Assembly (NCBI GenBank): GCA_023269675.1
Contig: JAHFSX010000024.1
Coordinates: forward strand, 31,581 to 95,580
Direction of reading: 5' to 3'
Source: Verrucomicrobiota bacterium
Lineage (GTDB): Bacteria > Verrucomicrobiota > Kiritimatiellia > RFP12 > UBA1067
Length of the DNA stretch: 64,000 nt
Shown: positions 62,457 to 64,000 of the stretch, one piece after another
Layout: every line of letters starts with the position of its first letter
How positions within the stretch are numbered: position 1 is the first letter of the stretch
Program-made: the position numbers and the translations under genes
The notes under the pieces: model-generated
What the model was told of the DNA's origin: nothing
Databases searched by the model: none
What the model saw: the letters and a program-made list of their open reading frames with translations, nothing else

Positions 62457-63128
62457 TCACGCATACCTGCAAGCCCGCTTCTCTCTGTACGCCCGCATGC
62501 CGCCTTCCCACGCCGACTCCCTGATGCAGTCCGCGAGCACGGTGTCGCCAAGGCTTTCCCTGAGCCTGCATCCGATCTCCCGCTTCCTCTGGCTGACTCG
62601 GGCAGGGGAGACGCCGTAGCGCAACCCCAGATCCAGCCCCGGCGTGCCCATCGCCGTCGCCAGCACGATGTCCAGATCCGTATGCTCAAGCCCCGCCAGC
62701 GCCTTGTCCCAGTCCAGTTCACGCGAGCCCTGCGATGCCGGGTCCTCGCCGGACGCCGCCAGGCACATGTGCAGGTTAAACTCCTCGACGCCCTCGTCAT
62801 CTTCATCGCCAAAAGGCTCATCCATCGACATGACCGTCACGTGGCCGTCAAGCTGGGCGGCCGGCGACATCACGTCGGTGCGCCCGGCATAGCATGACCT
62901 GCGGCCACTGCGCAGCGACTGCAGCACGTAGAAAGCGATGGAGTTCGGCGACACCTCCTTGCCCGCGGTCTCGGCGCTGTCCAGCATCTGGGCAGCTTGC
63001 GCCAGTGCGTCGGCTTCCAGCTCCTGCAGATCCTCTATGCCTACGGGTCTAACAGCGCCACGGGCCAATGCAGCCCTGATGATCGGACGCACTTGCCTCA
63101 GCAGCATGTCGCCAGCTTTCGGACTCAT
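62457..63128 (-). CDS. Sigma-factor-like DNA-binding protein
   Basis: The 223-residue protein has a helical N-terminal part that could be sigma region 2-like (IEDLQELEADALAQAAQML, IAFYVLQSLRSGRR). An acidic linker follows (EPFGDEDDEGVEEF). The C-terminal region 4-like helix-turn-helix is in LDLGLRYGVSPARVSQRKRE. It may direct transcription of element genes, but a plain HTH regulator is possible. The start at 63128 has AAGGAGG 6 bases upstream; the frame is open to 63224. A decayed copy lacking the HTH is at 45630-45810. A possible promoter, TTAATT (63291-63286) with TATAAC (63269-63264), lies upstream on the minus strand. Confidence 0.68.
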   Translation of the reverse strand: MSPKAGDMLLRQVRPIIRAALARGAVRPVGIEDLQELEADALAQAAQMLDSAETAGKEVSPNSIAFYVLQSLRSGRRSCYAGRTDVMSPAAQLDGHVTVMSMDEPFGDEDDEGVEEFNLHMCLAASGEDPASQGSRELDWDKALAGLEHTDLDIVLATAMGTPGLDLGLRYGVSPARVSQRKREIGCRLRESLGDTVLADCIRESAWEGGMRAYREKRACRYA

Positions 63129-63302
63129 GGAAGCCTCCTTCTGTTGAAGGTGGCAGGGGCTGGCAATATGCAGCCCGCAGCCACCAATGGTTTGGTAGCC
63201 GCGAACGGCCGCAGTTGAATTCATGTGAGCGCCGCCGTGCGACCGGTAGCTTGCCCTACATAGGTTATAGCGTATTCAGGGGCGTAATTAAGCGGGGGCA
63301 GT

Positions 63303-63414
63303 GTGTCTGGCGTCAGACACGGTCAGGGTGCCGGAACCAAGGGGTTCTGCACCGGTTTCTGTGTGGCTGACCGTGTGCGTCGTCAGACGCTGCTAGGTGT
63401 CTGACGCCAGACAC
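63303..63414. repeat. Nested inverted repeat, about 110 bases
   Basis: GTGTCTGGCGTCAGACAC (63303-63320) is a self-palindrome whose reverse complement recurs exactly at 63397-63414. Inside, CACGGTCAG (63318-63326) is inverted at CTGACCGTG (63367-63375), and GGTGCCGGAACC near 63327-63338 opposes GGTTCTGCACC at about 63342-63352. A further CGTCAGACG occurs at 63381-63389. The region could fold into a long stem or cruciform and holds no gene. Confidence 0.8.
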
Positions 63415-63734
63415 TGGGCTTAGGTACTGGAAACGTGTTTCTTTGCACCGTTTTCTTTATGTACGGGACCGGCTTTGGGCTAGGAAACGGTTCAGAATTT
63501 AAGGTTTGCGGTACGGTTGGGCATGAAACCGGCACATGCAGAGTGTCGCAGGGTGCACTTCATGGTGCTGCGTTCATCGCGGCTACCGTGTACTATCGAC
63601 TTGTACCGTAACTTAAAGTTCTGTATCAACCCGGAGGGCATACTGACACGACCTATGCTGATATAGTTCGACAGCAAAATCATTAATAAATCTTGGAATT
63701 TAGCGAAACTGGCACAATAAACTATAGTTAGCGG
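63415..63734. other. Gene-free region with inverted ACC-GG and AAACGGT words
   Basis: The stretch contains imperfect repeats such as GGAAACG (63428 and 63484 areas) and ACCGTTTTC/GAAACGGT in opposite orientation, suggesting more secondary structure. No convincing gene is seen on either strand. Confidence 0.4.
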
Positions 63735-63763
63735 TTGACCACAAGCTAATCATGATGTATTTT
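63735..63763 (+). promoter_or_regulatory. Sigma-70-type promoter for the final gene
   Basis: TTGACC (63735-63740) and TATTTT (63758-63763) are spaced 17 bases, about 50 bases before the ATG at 63815. Confidence 0.6.
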
Positions 63764-63814
63764 AAAAAACATAAACATTAGCCAGATCGGTTTGGGACGC
63801 AAGGGGACACGCAT

Positions 63815-64000
63815 ATGAATCACGGGGGTTTCAAAGCCTGTTTGGCTTTTGTTATCTGTTGTTTAAGTATCCATACCGCAGAGGCGAAGCCGAGAACACG
63901 TGTTCGCGAAGTCGCGGATGTCGGGGGCCTGCTTGCAGAGTTGAGGAAAGCGCAGCTTTCCGCGCCGCCGGTCAGTGCCGGGGAAGTGGTCACGCATGAC
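63815..64000 (+). CDS. Secreted protein, N-terminal 62 residues only
   Basis: The open frame runs off the right edge. It encodes a signal peptide (MNHGGFKACLAFVICCLSIH, cleavage probably after TAEA) followed by a basic, then mixed mature region (VREVADVGGLLAEL, then APPVSAGEVVTHD). AAGGGG lies about 9 bases before the ATG. The family cannot be recognised from this fragment. Confidence 0.65.
   Translation, partial: MNHGGFKACLAFVICCLSIHTAEAKPRTRVREVADVGGLLAELRKAQLSAPPVSAGEVVTHD

Larger units (their letters stand above)
51792..64000. mobile_element. Integrated genetic element, left end (right end outside window)
   Basis: The left boundary is set by the tRNA-Arg fragment at 51792-51842, followed immediately by a tyrosine integrase. 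Downstream genes include a toxin-antitoxin pair, a lower-GC symporter/TIR-methyltransferase/Hint operon, an AAA ATPase, a GH13 enzyme and a sigma-like protein. Two remnants outside the boundary (43424 and 45630) suggest an earlier related insertion. No second copy of the tRNA sequence is seen, so the element probably continues past 64000. Confidence 0.65.

Noticed and set aside
63492..63683. Short minus-strand frame of 63 codons
   Set aside because: It lies in a repeat-rich, gene-free region and lacks a ribosome site or recognisable sequence.

Overview
The window is bacterial chromosome, mostly very GC-rich. Many secreted or Tat-exported proteins, a protein built of autotransporter-associated beta-strand repeats, a C-terminal NLxxWxxxT...RFYR-type tail, DUF3472, BNR-propeller and Gfo/Idh/MocA proteins, and COG3014-YcfL-LpoB envelope lipoproteins suggest a member of the PVC superphylum (Kiritimatiellota or another Verrucomicrobia-like lineage). 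This assignment is inferred from gene content; no rRNA is present to confirm it.

Layout. 1-5.7 kb: a truncated UDP-glucuronate decarboxylase, a membrane-anchored PQQ-type propeller, a REP-associated (RAYT) transposase lying between two pairs of REP-like palindromes, a lactonase-type propeller and a DUF3472 protein. 5.8-13.4 kb (minus): a complete Wadjet anti-plasmid operon, jetA-jetB-[ORF6N gene]-jetC-jetD, with unusual CTAACTCC repeats at three of its junctions. 13.6-16.9 kb (minus): uvrC behind an ABC exporter. 17-25.9 kb (plus): pyrH-frr, a Pro/Ala-rich membrane protein, an ABC-2 permease/ATPase/permease set, and a Tat-exported oxidoreductase with a BNR-propeller protein. 26-32 kb: an alternative-oxidase-like diiron protein, an RmlD/MAT2B-like reductase, a polyprenyl synthase, ilvE and recQ. 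32-38 kb (plus): an envelope cluster (surface-repeat protein, PEGA protein, COG3014 lipoprotein, YcfL-like lipoprotein, LpoB) and a Tat-exported glycosidase-like protein. 38-43 kb (minus): two large secreted proteins.

43.4-46 kb looks like a relic. Remnants of an AAA-ATPase gene and of a sigma-like gene, both with fuller copies near 58-63 kb, frame an old-yellow-enzyme gene and a ferredoxin gene. 46-51.6 kb holds small membrane or secreted proteins, a CDP-alcohol phosphatidyltransferase and a 1034-residue beta-strand-repeat protein.

At 51.79 kb the 3' half of a tRNA-Arg(UCU) is followed by a tyrosine integrase, marking the left end of an integrated element that runs off the right edge. Its cargo is a HigBA-like toxin-antitoxin pair; an operon encoding a solute:sodium symporter-like protein, a TIR-like/EgtD-like methyltransferase fusion and a stand-alone Hint (intein-like) protein; an AAA ATPase; a GH13 enzyme; a sigma-like protein; a highly structured inverted-repeat region; and the start of a secreted protein. 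The symporter/TIR-methyltransferase/Hint operon, bracketed by direct repeats of the AAA gene's 3' end, is the best candidate for an undescribed, possibly defensive, system.
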